DNA from: Oscillospiraceae bacterium
Lineage (GTDB): Bacteria > Bacillota > Clostridia > Oscillospirales > Oscillospiraceae
Direction of reading: 5' to 3'
Assembly (NCBI GenBank): GCA_017524845.1
Contig: JAFXUU010000090.1
Location: 1-40,595 of the forward strand
Length of the DNA: 40,595 nucleotides
Position numbers and translations under genes: made by a program
Notes under the pieces: generated by a model
Told to the model about the DNA's origin: nothing
Seen by the model: only the letters and a program-made list of their open reading frames with translations
Database searches by the model: none
Part shown: positions 26,166 to 33,804 of the stretch, one piece after another
Layout of the letters: every line of letters starts with the position of its first letter
How positions within the stretch are numbered: the first letter of the stretch is position 1

Positions 26166-27674
26166 TCACTCTCCCGCGTGGGACACGCCCAGGATACGGA
26201 GTTCGGTTTCGTTCAGGCCCACGCCCCGGAGCATGAGCCGGTTTCCCCGCAGGGCCTCGATGGAGTTGATGCCCATGCCCCCCATGAGCTCCATGATCTC
26301 CCGCTTCCAGGCGGTCATGAGGTTGATGAGCCGCTGGGAGCCGATATCCGGGTTCAGGCGCTTGGCCAGGTCCGGCCGCTGGGTGGCGATGCCCCAGTTG
26401 CATTTGCCGCTCTGACAGGTGCGGCAGAGGTGGCAGCCCAGGGCCAGCACGGCGGCGGTGGCGATGTAGCAGGCGTCGGCCCCCAGGGCCACGGCCTTCA
26501 CCACGTCGGCGGAGGAACGGATGGAACCGCCGGCCACCAGACTCACCCGGTCCCGGATGCCCTCCTCCCGCAGACGGGCGTCCACGGAGGCCAGGGCCAG
26601 CTCGATGGGGATGCCCACGTGGTCCCGGATGCGGGTGGGAGCCGCGCCGGTGCCGCCCCGGAATCCGTCGATGGCGATGATGTCCGCGCCGCTGCGGGCG
26701 ATGCCGCTGGCAATGGCCGCGATGTTGTGGACGGCGGCCACCTTCACGATCACCGGCTTCACATGCCCTGTGGCCTCCTTCAGAGACCAGACCAGCTGCC
26801 GCAGGTCCTCGATGGAATAGATATCGTGATGGGGGGCGGGGGAAATGGCGTCGGAGCCCTCGGGGATCATGCGGGTGCGGCTCACGTCCGGCCCTACCTT
26901 GGCCCCGGGCAGGTGCCCGCCGATGCCCGGCTTGGCCCCCTGGCCCATTTTGATCTCGATGGCGGCTCCCGCCTGGAGGAAGTCCTCGTGCACGCCGAAG
27001 CGCCCGGAGGCCACCTGCACGATGGTGTTGGGTCCGTACTTGTAGAAATCCTCGTGGAGCCCGCCCTCGCCGGTGTTGTAGCAGGTGCCCAGCGCCGTGG
27101 CCGCCCGGGCCAGGGAGGCATGGGCGTTGTAGCTGATGGAGCCGTAGCTCATGGCGGAGAACATCACCGGGATATCCAGCTCCAGCTGGGGGGTGAGCTC
27201 CGTTTTCAGCTTCCCGTTCCCGTCCCGCTCCAGCGTTTTCGGCTTTTTTCCCAGGAAGACCCGGGTCTCCATAGGTTCCCGCAGGGGATCGATGGAGGGG
27301 TTCGTCACCTGGGAGGCGTTGATGAGGAGCTTGTCCCAGTAGACCGGCAGGGGCTTGGGGTTCCCCATGGAGGAGAGGAGCACGCCGCCGGATTCCGCCT
27401 GCTTGTAGACCTCCCGGATGGTATCGGAATCCCAGTTGGCGTTCTCCCGGAGGCGGCAGTCGCTGCGGACGATCTTCAAGGCCCGGGTGGGGCAGAGGGA
27501 AACGCAGCGCTGGCAGTTGACGCACTTGGACTCGTCCGAAAAGACCCGGTCCCGGGCCGCGTCGTAGAAATGCACCTCGTTGGCGCACTGCCGCTCGCAG
27601 ACCCGGCAGCGGATGCAGCGGTCGTCGTTCCGCACGACCTCGAACTCAGGAAAAAGGAAGTTGATCCCGCTCAT
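26166..27674 (-). CDS. gltB: Glutamate synthase FMN-binding domain subunit with ferredoxin domain
   Basis: A 502-aa archaeal-type synthase subunit. Residues about 17-70 carry two 4Fe-4S motifs (CIRCRVCERQC and CVNCQRCVSLCP). The rest is the FMN TIM-barrel domain that aminates 2-oxoglutarate: SAMSYGSISYNAH, GEGGLHEDFYKYGPNT, KMGQGAKPGIGGHLPG, DGFRGGTGAAPT and VAGGSIRSSADV. CHLCRTCQSGKCNWG, followed by IATQ, holds the cysteines of the synthase 3Fe-4S cluster. The true start is ATG 27674, sharing a base with the upstream stop (TGATG); a longer frame upstream lies over the glutaminase gene. With the glutaminase, GXGXG, FeS and flavoprotein genes it makes a complete split GOGAT. Confidence 0.95.
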   Translation of the reverse strand: MSGINFLFPEFEVVRNDDRCIRCRVCERQCANEVHFYDAARDRVFSDESKCVNCQRCVSLCPTRALKIVRSDCRLRENANWDSDTIREVYKQAESGGVLLSSMGNPKPLPVYWDKLLINASQVTNPSIDPLREPMETRVFLGKKPKTLERDGNGKLKTELTPQLELDIPVMFSAMSYGSISYNAHASLARAATALGTCYNTGEGGLHEDFYKYGPNTIVQVASGRFGVHEDFLQAGAAIEIKMGQGAKPGIGGHLPGAKVGPDVSRTRMIPEGSDAISPAPHHDIYSIEDLRQLVWSLKEATGHVKPVIVKVAAVHNIAAIASGIARSGADIIAIDGFRGGTGAAPTRIRDHVGIPIELALASVDARLREEGIRDRVSLVAGGSIRSSADVVKAVALGADACYIATAAVLALGCHLCRTCQSGKCNWGIATQRPDLAKRLNPDIGSQRLINLMTAWKREIMELMGGMGINSIEALRGNRLMLRGVGLNETELRILGVSHAGE

Positions 27675-28768
27675 CAACAGCACCCCTCTCTCACCCGGAC
27701 GATGACCGGCTCCCCGCCGGCGGGGGCATAGAAATTCTCCGCTGCGGGCTCCATGGCCCGGATGGCGGCCTCCTCGGAGGCGATGAACACCCGGTCGCCC
27801 TTCTCCGCCGTCACCATGCTGCGGAGCTTCAGCCGGTCGTTGAGGGCCATGAGGCCCCCGTGGAAGCCCAGCACGATGGAGAAGGGTCCGGTGACCAGGA
27901 GGCTGGGGAAGACGGTGCGCAGATAGGTGAGCTCCCGCTTCTCCGCCTCCGGCATCCGCTCGATGGTCTCCCAGAAGGGAGCCGCGATGACGGAGGCCGT
28001 CTCCTCCAGGGTGAGGCCCTGCTTGCGCAGGAGGTAATCGGCGATATAGGTGATGACCTCCGTATCCGTCTGCAGGGTGCACTTGTAGCCGTACATTTCG
28101 ATGCAGCGGCGGTTGGCGTCGTAGGAGGAGATCTCCCCGTTGTGGACCACGGTCCAGTCCAGCAGGGCGAAGGGATGGGCCCCGCCCCACCAGCCGGGGG
28201 TATTGGTGGGATAGCGGCCGTGGGCCGTCCAGGAATAGGCCCCGTAGTCCTCCAGCCGGTAGAATTCGCCCACGTCCTCCGGGAAGCCCACGGCCTTGAA
28301 GACCCCCATGTTCTTCCCGCTGGAGAAGACGTAGGCTCCGGTGATGGCGGTGTTGATATGCATGACCACCCGGGCGATATATTCATTTTCGTCCACCTGC
28401 ATGCTGGCCAGCACCGAGCGCAGAGGGGTGACGAAATAGCGCCAGATCAGGGGCTCGTCCGTAATGGCGGGGATCGTGCGGGTGGGGATCACCTCCGCCT
28501 TCACCAGCTCCAGGGCGCCCTTCAGATAATCCTCGCAGTCCTTCTTGGCCTCCTTGCCGGAGAAGAACAGGTGCAGGGCGAAAAGCTCCCGGTATTCCGG
28601 ATAGATGCCGTAGCCCGCGAAGCCGCCCCCCAGGCCATTGGAGCGCTCGTGCATGGGCTTCATGCTCTCAATGATCTGTTCCCCGCTCATCCGCTCCCCG
28701 TTTCTGGAGATCACAGCAGAGATGGCGCAGCCGGAGGGATTGCGGAACTGGCCTTCCAATACGCGCAT
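27674..28768 (-). CDS. Glutamate synthase glutaminase-domain subunit
   Basis: A 364-aa class II (Ntn) glutamine amidotransferase corresponding to the N-terminal domain of GltB. The probable nucleophile is Cys14 in NPSGCAIS, after a 13-residue propeptide to be removed, and HERSNGLGGGFAGYG follows as in this subfamily. WTAHGRYPTNTPGW and VVHNGEISSYDANRR are the Arg/Asn substrate blocks, and QTDTEVITYIADYLL completes the fold. ATG 28768 was chosen because AAAAAGGAG ends 9 nt upstream; in-frame ATGs at 28777 and 28789 are too close to, or before, that RBS. It is the first gene behind the ANTAR-type leader at 28802-28860 and is coupled to gltB by a TGATG overlap. Confidence 0.93.
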   Translation of the reverse strand: MRVLEGQFRNPSGCAISAVISRNGERMSGEQIIESMKPMHERSNGLGGGFAGYGIYPEYRELFALHLFFSGKEAKKDCEDYLKGALELVKAEVIPTRTIPAITDEPLIWRYFVTPLRSVLASMQVDENEYIARVVMHINTAITGAYVFSSGKNMGVFKAVGFPEDVGEFYRLEDYGAYSWTAHGRYPTNTPGWWGGAHPFALLDWTVVHNGEISSYDANRRCIEMYGYKCTLQTDTEVITYIADYLLRKQGLTLEETASVIAAPFWETIERMPEAEKRELTYLRTVFPSLLVTGPFSIVLGFHGGLMALNDRLKLRSMVTAEKGDRVFIASEEAAIRAMEPAAENFYAPAGGEPVIVRVREGCC

Positions 28769-28801
28769 GGACTTCATCTCCTTTTTCATCCCGAAAACGT
28801 G

Positions 28802-28860
28802 AAAAAGAGCAGAGGCACCCTCGGAAAGCGCGCAGCTTCCCAAAGAGCGCCTTTGCTCTT
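28802..28860 (-). promoter_or_regulatory. ANTAR-type antitermination leader of the gltB run
   Basis: On the minus strand, AAGAGC/GCTCTT (28860-28855 and 28848-28843) closes hexaloop AAAGGC, with A1 and G4. A second hairpin (about 28842-28824, GGGAAGC/GCTTTCC) has a non-consensus loop. The competing terminator pairs 28860-28847 with 28818-28805 (14 positions, A-C mismatch at loop base 2, one G-U), followed by TTTTT. The hairpin starts at or within a few bases of the expected transcript start. Confidence 0.85.
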
Positions 28861-28866
28861 GCTCAC

Positions 28867-28895
28867 AGCATACGCCCCCGGCGCGCCGTTGTCAA
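28867..28895 (-). promoter_or_regulatory. Promoter of the gltB-to-glmS run
   Basis: On the minus strand, consensus -35 TTGACA (28895-28890), 17-bp spacer, -10 TATGCT (28872-28867). The only clear promoter seen for the following 15.7 kb of minus-strand genes. Confidence 0.8.
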
Positions 28896-28952
28896 CCGGG
28901 GACGCGACGAAATTTTCTTTTCGAAACGGGCGGGTTTTTTGCAATTTGACGG

Positions 28953-28981
28953 TTGACATCCTGCAAAAAGAGGCGTATCAT
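28953..28981 (+). promoter_or_regulatory. Promoter of glnN-amt
   Basis: Consensus -35 TTGACA (28953-28958), 17-bp spacer, -10 TATCAT (28976-28981). It is back to back with the gltB promoter; the -35 boxes are 57 bp apart, and a small dyad CGAAA/TTTCG lies between them near 28907-28923. Confidence 0.85.
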
Positions 28982-28990
28982 GCGGCCATC

Positions 28991-29050
28991 GGAAGACAAC
29001 GGCGTCTTTCGGGCGAGAGCCTGAACGCCGCTGTCTTCCTTTTTTGTTTT
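28991..29050 (+). promoter_or_regulatory. ANTAR-type antitermination leader of glnN-amt
   Basis: GAAGAC/GTCTTT (28992-28997 and 29004-29009) closes hexaloop AACGGC (28998-29003), A1 and G4. The next hairpin, TTCGGGC/GCCTGAA, has a GAGA tetraloop. The competing terminator pairs 28991-29005 with 29025-29039, 15 positions with only the A-C mismatch at loop base 2, then TTTTTTGTTTT. The loop's first base is 17 nt from the end of the -10, the same distance as at pyrG. Confidence 0.9.
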
Positions 29051-29100
29051 CCATCATTACCATACTTAAACCGCGCGGACACTGGAAAGGAGCGTTCAGG

Positions 29101-31194
29101 ATGACGACCGTAACGGAAATTTTTGCCAGCAGGGTATTTGACGACAAGGTGATGCGGGCGCGGCTGCCCGGGAAGGTCTACCGCTCCCTGCGGGAAACCA
29201 TCGACCGGGGTATGCCCCTGGATCAGAACCTGGCCAACGCCGTGGCGGAGGCCATGTGCGCCTGGGCCGTAGAGAACGGCGCCACCCACTTCACCCACTG
29301 GTTCCAGCCGCTCACCGGCATTACCGCCGAGAAGCACGACGGCTTCCTGAATCCCGCTCCCGACGGCCGCGTAATCATGGAGCTGACGGGCAAGGAGCTC
29401 ATCCAGGGTGAGCCGGACGCCTCCAGCTTCCCCTCCGGCGGCCTCCGGGCCACCTTCGAAGCACGGGGCTACACCGCCTGGGATCCCAGCAGCTACGCAT
29501 TCATTAAAGAAAAGACCCTGTGCATCCCCACGGCCTTCTGCTCCTACGGGGGCGAGGCTCTGGACAAGAAGACTCCCCTGCTGCGGAGCATGGAGGCCCT
29601 GAACCGCCAGGCCCTGCGCATCCTTCGCCTCTTCGGCGGCAGCGAGGTAAAGCGGGTCGTCACCAATGTGGGGCCGGAGCAGGAATACTTCCTGGTGGAC
29701 CGGGAGATGTATCTGAAGCGGCGGGACCTGATCTACACCGGGCGCACCCTCTTCGGGGCCAAGGCCCCCAAGGGACAGGAGCTGGAGGACCACTACTTCG
29801 GCGCCATCAAGCCCCGGGTGCAGGCCTACATGGAGGATCTCAACGAGGAGCTGTGGAAGCTGGGCGTGCTGGCCAAGACGGAGCACAACGAGGTCGCCCC
29901 GGCCCAGCACGAGCTGGCCCCTATCTATTCCTCCACCAACGTGGCCACCGACCACAACCAGCTCACCATGGAGATCATGAAGAAGGTGGCCCGGAGGCAC
30001 GGTCTGGTATGCCTCCTGCATGAAAAGCCCTTCGCCGGGGTGAACGGCTCCGGGAAGCACAACAACTGGTCGATGTCCACGGACACGGGAGAAAACCTCC
30101 TGTCCCCCGGCGAGACCCCCTATGAGAACGCCCGCTTCCTGCTGTTCCTGGTGGCGGTCATCAAGGCGGTGGACGACTATCAGGATCTGCTGCGTCTGGC
30201 CGTGGCCACGGCGGGCAACGACCACCGCCTGGGGGCCAACGAGGCGCCTCCCGCCGTCATCTCCATCTTCCTGGGAGACGAGCTGAGCGCCGTGCTCTCC
30301 GCCATCGAGACGGACAGCCCCTACGCCGGGGCGGAGAAGAAGACCCTGAAGCTGGGTGTGGACAGTCTGCCCCGCTTCACCAGGGACACCACGGACCGCA
30401 ACCGCACCAGCCCCTTCGCCTTCACAGGCAACAAGTTCGAATTCCGCATGGTGGGCTCCAGCGATTCCATCGCCTGCGCCAACGTGATGATCAACGCCTC
30501 CGTGGCGGAAGCCCTGCGGCAGTTTGCCGACGCGCTGGAGGCGGCCGACAACTTCGACGACAAGCTCCACGCCCTCATCCGGGAGCAGATCATCGCCCAC
30601 AAGCGCATCATCTTCAACGGCAACGGCTACGACGACGCGTGGATCCGGGAGGCCACGACCGAGCGGGGCCTGCTGAACCTGCGCACCACCGCCGACGCCC
30701 TCCCCCGGCTGCTGGAAAAGAAGAACATGGACATGCTCACGGGCCTGGGCGTCTTCTCCGAGAGCGAGCTGCGGAGCCGCTACGAGATCCAGCTGGAGAA
30801 CTACGTGCGCACCGTGCGCATCGAGGCCCTGACCATGGCGGACATGGCCCGGAAGGAGATCATCCCCGCCGTGGCGGCCTACGCCGCCGCCCTGGCCGAG
30901 GGTGTCGGCGCCAAGAAGAGCGCCGATCCGTCCCTGGCCTGCGCCTATGAGACGAAGCTCATCCGGAAGCTCTCCTGCCTCACCGACTGCGCCGACGCCG
31001 CCACCGAGACGGTGGAGAAGGCAGTCACGGCCCTGGACGGGATCCACGACGTGACGGCGGAATCCTGCCACGTGCGGGACGAGCTGCTGCCCAGGATGGC
31101 GGAGCTCCGGGCCGTATGCGACGAGGCGGAGACGCTGACCGCCTCCTCCTACTGGCCCTTCCCGACCTACGGAGATCTTTTGTTCGGAGTATGA
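29101..31194 (+). CDS. glnN: Type III glutamine synthetase
   Basis: A 697-aa cytosolic enzyme making glutamine from glutamate, ammonia and ATP. Size and motifs are those of GSIII: SSFPSGGLRATFEARGYTAW, NVGPEQEYFLVD, KTEHNEVAPAQHELAPIY, EKPFAGVNGSGKHNNWSM, GNDHRLGANEAPPAVISIF and NKFEFRMVGSS (stretches separated here at motif boundaries). ATG 29101 follows AAAGGAG; the upstream in-frame ATG at 29044 lies in the terminator's T-tract. It leads the amt gene by 49 nt, so ammonia uptake and capture are made together. It is the only window gene with an intact glutamine synthetase active site, as the GlnA-like protein has an altered flap. Confidence 0.97.
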   Translation: MTTVTEIFASRVFDDKVMRARLPGKVYRSLRETIDRGMPLDQNLANAVAEAMCAWAVENGATHFTHWFQPLTGITAEKHDGFLNPAPDGRVIMELTGKELIQGEPDASSFPSGGLRATFEARGYTAWDPSSYAFIKEKTLCIPTAFCSYGGEALDKKTPLLRSMEALNRQALRILRLFGGSEVKRVVTNVGPEQEYFLVDREMYLKRRDLIYTGRTLFGAKAPKGQELEDHYFGAIKPRVQAYMEDLNEELWKLGVLAKTEHNEVAPAQHELAPIYSSTNVATDHNQLTMEIMKKVARRHGLVCLLHEKPFAGVNGSGKHNNWSMSTDTGENLLSPGETPYENARFLLFLVAVIKAVDDYQDLLRLAVATAGNDHRLGANEAPPAVISIFLGDELSAVLSAIETDSPYAGAEKKTLKLGVDSLPRFTRDTTDRNRTSPFAFTGNKFEFRMVGSSDSIACANVMINASVAEALRQFADALEAADNFDDKLHALIREQIIAHKRIIFNGNGYDDAWIREATTERGLLNLRTTADALPRLLEKKNMDMLTGLGVFSESELRSRYEIQLENYVRTVRIEALTMADMARKEIIPAVAAYAAALAEGVGAKKSADPSLACAYETKLIRKLSCLTDCADAATETVEKAVTALDGIHDVTAESCHVRDELLPRMAELRAVCDEAETLTASSYWPFPTYGDLLFGV

Positions 31195-31243
31195 AACATG
31201 ACCGGGCTGCGGCAAAACGGCAGCCTAAACGGGAGGGATTTCC

Positions 31244-32962
31244 ATGACAGTTGAATTTTGGTTTTTGATAGGCGCGGCATTGGTTTTCTGGATGCAGGCG
31301 GGCTTCGCCATGGTGGAGACCGGCTTTACCCGGGCGAAGAACGCGGGCAACATCATCATGAAGAACCTGATGGACTTCTGCATCGGCACCGTGGTCTTCT
31401 CCCTGCTGGGCTACGGCCTCATGATGGGTGAAGACGCCCTCGCGGGTCTCGTCGGCATTCCCAACCTCCAGCTGTTCACCCACTTCAAGGAGTTCATCGC
31501 CTCCCCGGCGGAGGGCTTCACGGCAGCCAGTACCTTCGTCTTCAACCTGGTATTCTGCGCCACCACCGCCACCATCGTCTCCGGCGCCATGGCGGAACGG
31601 ACGAAATTTTCCGCCTACTGCGTTTATTCCGGCTTCATCAGCCTGGTGATCTACCCCATCGAGGCCCACTGGATCTGGGGCGGCGGCTGGCTGAGCCGGC
31701 TCGGCTTCCACGACTACGCAGGATCCACCGCCATCCACATGGTGGGCGGCATCGCGGCCCTCATCGGGGCGATCGCCCTGGGGCCCCGGATCGGCAAATA
31801 CGTGCGGGACAGGAGCGGGAAGGTCACCAAGGTCAACGCCATTCCCGGCCACTCCATCCCCCTGGGCGCTCTGGGCGTCTTCATCCTCTGGCTGGGCTGG
31901 TACGGCTTCAACGGGGCGGCGGCCACCACGGTCTCCGAGCTCTCCGCCATCTTCCTCACCACCACCATCGCCCCCAGCGTCGCCACCTGCACCACCATGA
32001 TCTATACCTGGTGCAAGAACGGCAAGCCGGACGTATCCATGTGCCTCAACGCCTCCCTGGCGGGCCTGGTGGGCATTACCGCGGGCTGCGACGCGCTGGA
32101 CGCCGTGGGCGCGGCCGTCGTGGGCATCGTCTCCGGCATCCTGGTGGTCATCGTCGTAGAGGTGCTGGACCTGAAAATGCACATCGACGATCCCGTCGGC
32201 GCCGTGGGCGTCCACTGCGCCAACGGCATCTGGGGGACCCTCGCCGTGGGCCTTCTGGCCAACCCCAACGCTCCCGCCGGTCTCCGGGGCCTCCTCTATA
32301 CAGGAGACCTCCGGCAGCTGGGCCTGCAGTTCCTGGGTTTCGTCACCGTGGCGGCCTGGGCGGCGGTCACCATGCTGGCCTTCTTCCTCCTGCTGAAGAA
32401 GCTCGACTTCCTGCGGGCGGAGGCGGCGGATGAGCTCACCGGCCTGGACGTAACGGAGCACGGTCTTCCCAGCGCCTACGCGGACTTCATGCCCGCCGTG
32501 GACAAATACGCCGAGTTCGGCACCGGGGATCAGATCGTGGCCGTCACCGGCACCACGCCTCCGGCGGAGGCGGTGCCCGTGAAGCGGGAGCCCTCCTTCG
32601 ACGGGCACAAGTTCACCAAGGTGGAGATCGTCTTCAAGGAGGAACGGCTCTACGCTCTCAAGGACGCCATGTCGAAGCTGGGCATCACGGGCATGACCGT
32701 CAGCCACGTCATGGGCTACGGCATGCAGAAGGGCCACACGGAGTTCTACCGCGGCGTCGCCGTGGAGACGGACCTGCGGCCCAAGGTGCAGGTTGACATC
32801 GTGGTAAGCAAGATCCCCGTTCGGGACGTGATCGAGACGGCCAAGAAGGTGCTCTACACCGGCCACATCGGCGACGGCAAGATCTTCGTCTACGACGTGG
32901 AAAACGTGGTGAAGGTCCGTACCGGCGAAGAGGGCTACGACGCCCTTCAGGATGTTGAGTGA
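31244..32962 (+). CDS. amt: Ammonium transporter with fused C-terminal P-II domain
   Basis: A 572-aa protein. Residues 1 to about 390 form an Amt channel of 11 predicted spans, with the signature FHDYAGSTAIHMVGGIAALI (first pore His) and VHCANGIWG (second pore His). A linker of about 60 residues leads to a P-II domain (about 455-572): KFTKVEIVFKEERLYALKDA, the T-loop KGHTEFYRGVAVETD, and the nucleotide loop TGHIGDGKIFVYDVENVV. The T-loop has Val where the uridylylated Tyr51 would be, so control by uridylylation is excluded, though ATP/ADP and 2-oxoglutarate sensing could remain. The tethered P-II would plug its own channel. Amt-P-II fusions are known in some bacteria. No separate glnK/glnB is in the window. 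Confidence 0.96.
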   Translation: MTVEFWFLIGAALVFWMQAGFAMVETGFTRAKNAGNIIMKNLMDFCIGTVVFSLLGYGLMMGEDALAGLVGIPNLQLFTHFKEFIASPAEGFTAASTFVFNLVFCATTATIVSGAMAERTKFSAYCVYSGFISLVIYPIEAHWIWGGGWLSRLGFHDYAGSTAIHMVGGIAALIGAIALGPRIGKYVRDRSGKVTKVNAIPGHSIPLGALGVFILWLGWYGFNGAAATTVSELSAIFLTTTIAPSVATCTTMIYTWCKNGKPDVSMCLNASLAGLVGITAGCDALDAVGAAVVGIVSGILVVIVVEVLDLKMHIDDPVGAVGVHCANGIWGTLAVGLLANPNAPAGLRGLLYTGDLRQLGLQFLGFVTVAAWAAVTMLAFFLLLKKLDFLRAEAADELTGLDVTEHGLPSAYADFMPAVDKYAEFGTGDQIVAVTGTTPPAEAVPVKREPSFDGHKFTKVEIVFKEERLYALKDAMSKLGITGMTVSHVMGYGMQKGHTEFYRGVAVETDLRPKVQVDIVVSKIPVRDVIETAKKVLYTGHIGDGKIFVYDVENVVKVRTGEEGYDALQDVE

Positions 32963-32972
32963 ATAAAGACAG

Positions 32973-33042
32973 TGAATAATTGAGGTATCGCCTGCGGCGA
33001 TGATTCTGAATGCCGCCGCAGGCGGCGCGCCTCAATTATTCA
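32973..33042. repeat. Nested perfect inverted repeat (MITE-like)
   Basis: Outer arms TGAATAATTGAGG (32973-32985) and its exact complement (33030-33042) enclose inner arms CGCCTGCGGCG (32989-32999) and its exact complement (33014-33024). AT-rich ends on a 70-bp element in a GC-rich genome, lying between the amt stop and purC, look like a miniature mobile or dispersed palindrome. It could also end the glnN-amt transcript, though no good T-tract follows. No separate purC promoter is evident after it. Confidence 0.7.
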
Positions 33043-33087
33043 TTCTTCGGTCTCAGTTTTAAGTCAAAAAGAAGGAAGCTGTCAATC

Positions 33088-33804
33088 ATGGAAAAGCTTG
33101 AACAATTGTACGAGGGCAAGGCCAAGAAGGTCTTTGCCACGGAGGATCCGGCCCTGCTGATCGTGCAGTACAAGGACGACGCCACCGCCTTCAACGGGAA
33201 GAAGAAGGGCAGCATCGCGGGCAAGGGGATCGTCAACAACCGCATGTCCAACCGCCTCATGGCCCACCTGGAGAAGGCGGGCGTGCCCACCCATTTCGTG
33301 CGGGAGCTCTCCGAACGGGAGACCCTGGTGAAGAAGGTTCGGATCGTGCCCCTGGAGGTCGTCGTCCGCAACGTGTCCGCCGGCTCCTTCGCCAGGCGCT
33401 ACGGGGTGGAGGAGGGGCTCCCCTTCGGGGAGCCCACGGTGGAATTTTCCTATAAAAACGATGCTTTGGACGACCCGCTCATCGCCCTGCCCCACGTCTT
33501 CGCCCTGGGTCTGGCGACCCGGGAGGAGATGGAGACCATCCTCCGCTACGCGAAGCAGATCAACGGGTTCCTGCGGGAGCTTTGGGCCTCCTGCGGCGTG
33601 ACCCTGGTGGACTTCAAGGTCGAATTCGGCCGCCTGGCGGACGGGACGATCATTCTGGCCGACGAGATCAGTCCGGACACCTGCCGCCTCTGGGACAGCG
33701 CCACGGGCAAAAAGCTGGACAAGGACCGCTTCCGCCGGGACCTGGGGGGCGTGGAGGAGGCCTACGCCGAGATCATGGCCCGCCTGGAGGCCGCGGATGC
33801 GTGA
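33088..33804 (+). CDS. purC: Phosphoribosylaminoimidazole-succinocarboxamide synthase
   Basis: A 238-aa enzyme joining aspartate to carboxyaminoimidazole ribotide in purine synthesis. It has YEGKAKKVFAT at the N-terminus, KDDATAFNGKK, VVRNVSAGSFARRYG and the SAICAR signature around LADEISPDTCRLWDS. Length is typical. ATG 33088 follows GAAGGA; the frame's upstream part runs through the palindromic element and lacks an RBS. Its last 8 nt overlap purF, showing translational coupling. Confidence 0.97.
   Translation: MEKLEQLYEGKAKKVFATEDPALLIVQYKDDATAFNGKKKGSIAGKGIVNNRMSNRLMAHLEKAGVPTHFVRELSERETLVKKVRIVPLEVVVRNVSAGSFARRYGVEEGLPFGEPTVEFSYKNDALDDPLIALPHVFALGLATREEMETILRYAKQINGFLRELWASCGVTLVDFKVEFGRLADGTIILADEISPDTCRLWDSATGKKLDKDRFRRDLGGVEEAYAEIMARLEAADA

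Noticed and set aside
31200..31235. ANTAR hairpin in front of amt
   Set aside because: GGCTGC/GCAGCC forms a stem, but the loop (GGCAAAACG) is nine bases without the A1/G4 hexaloop, and there is no T-tract.
32963..33087. Purine riboswitch or other metabolite riboswitch before purC
   Set aside because: The region is the nested palindrome; no purine-aptamer core is seen. None was seen before guaA either.
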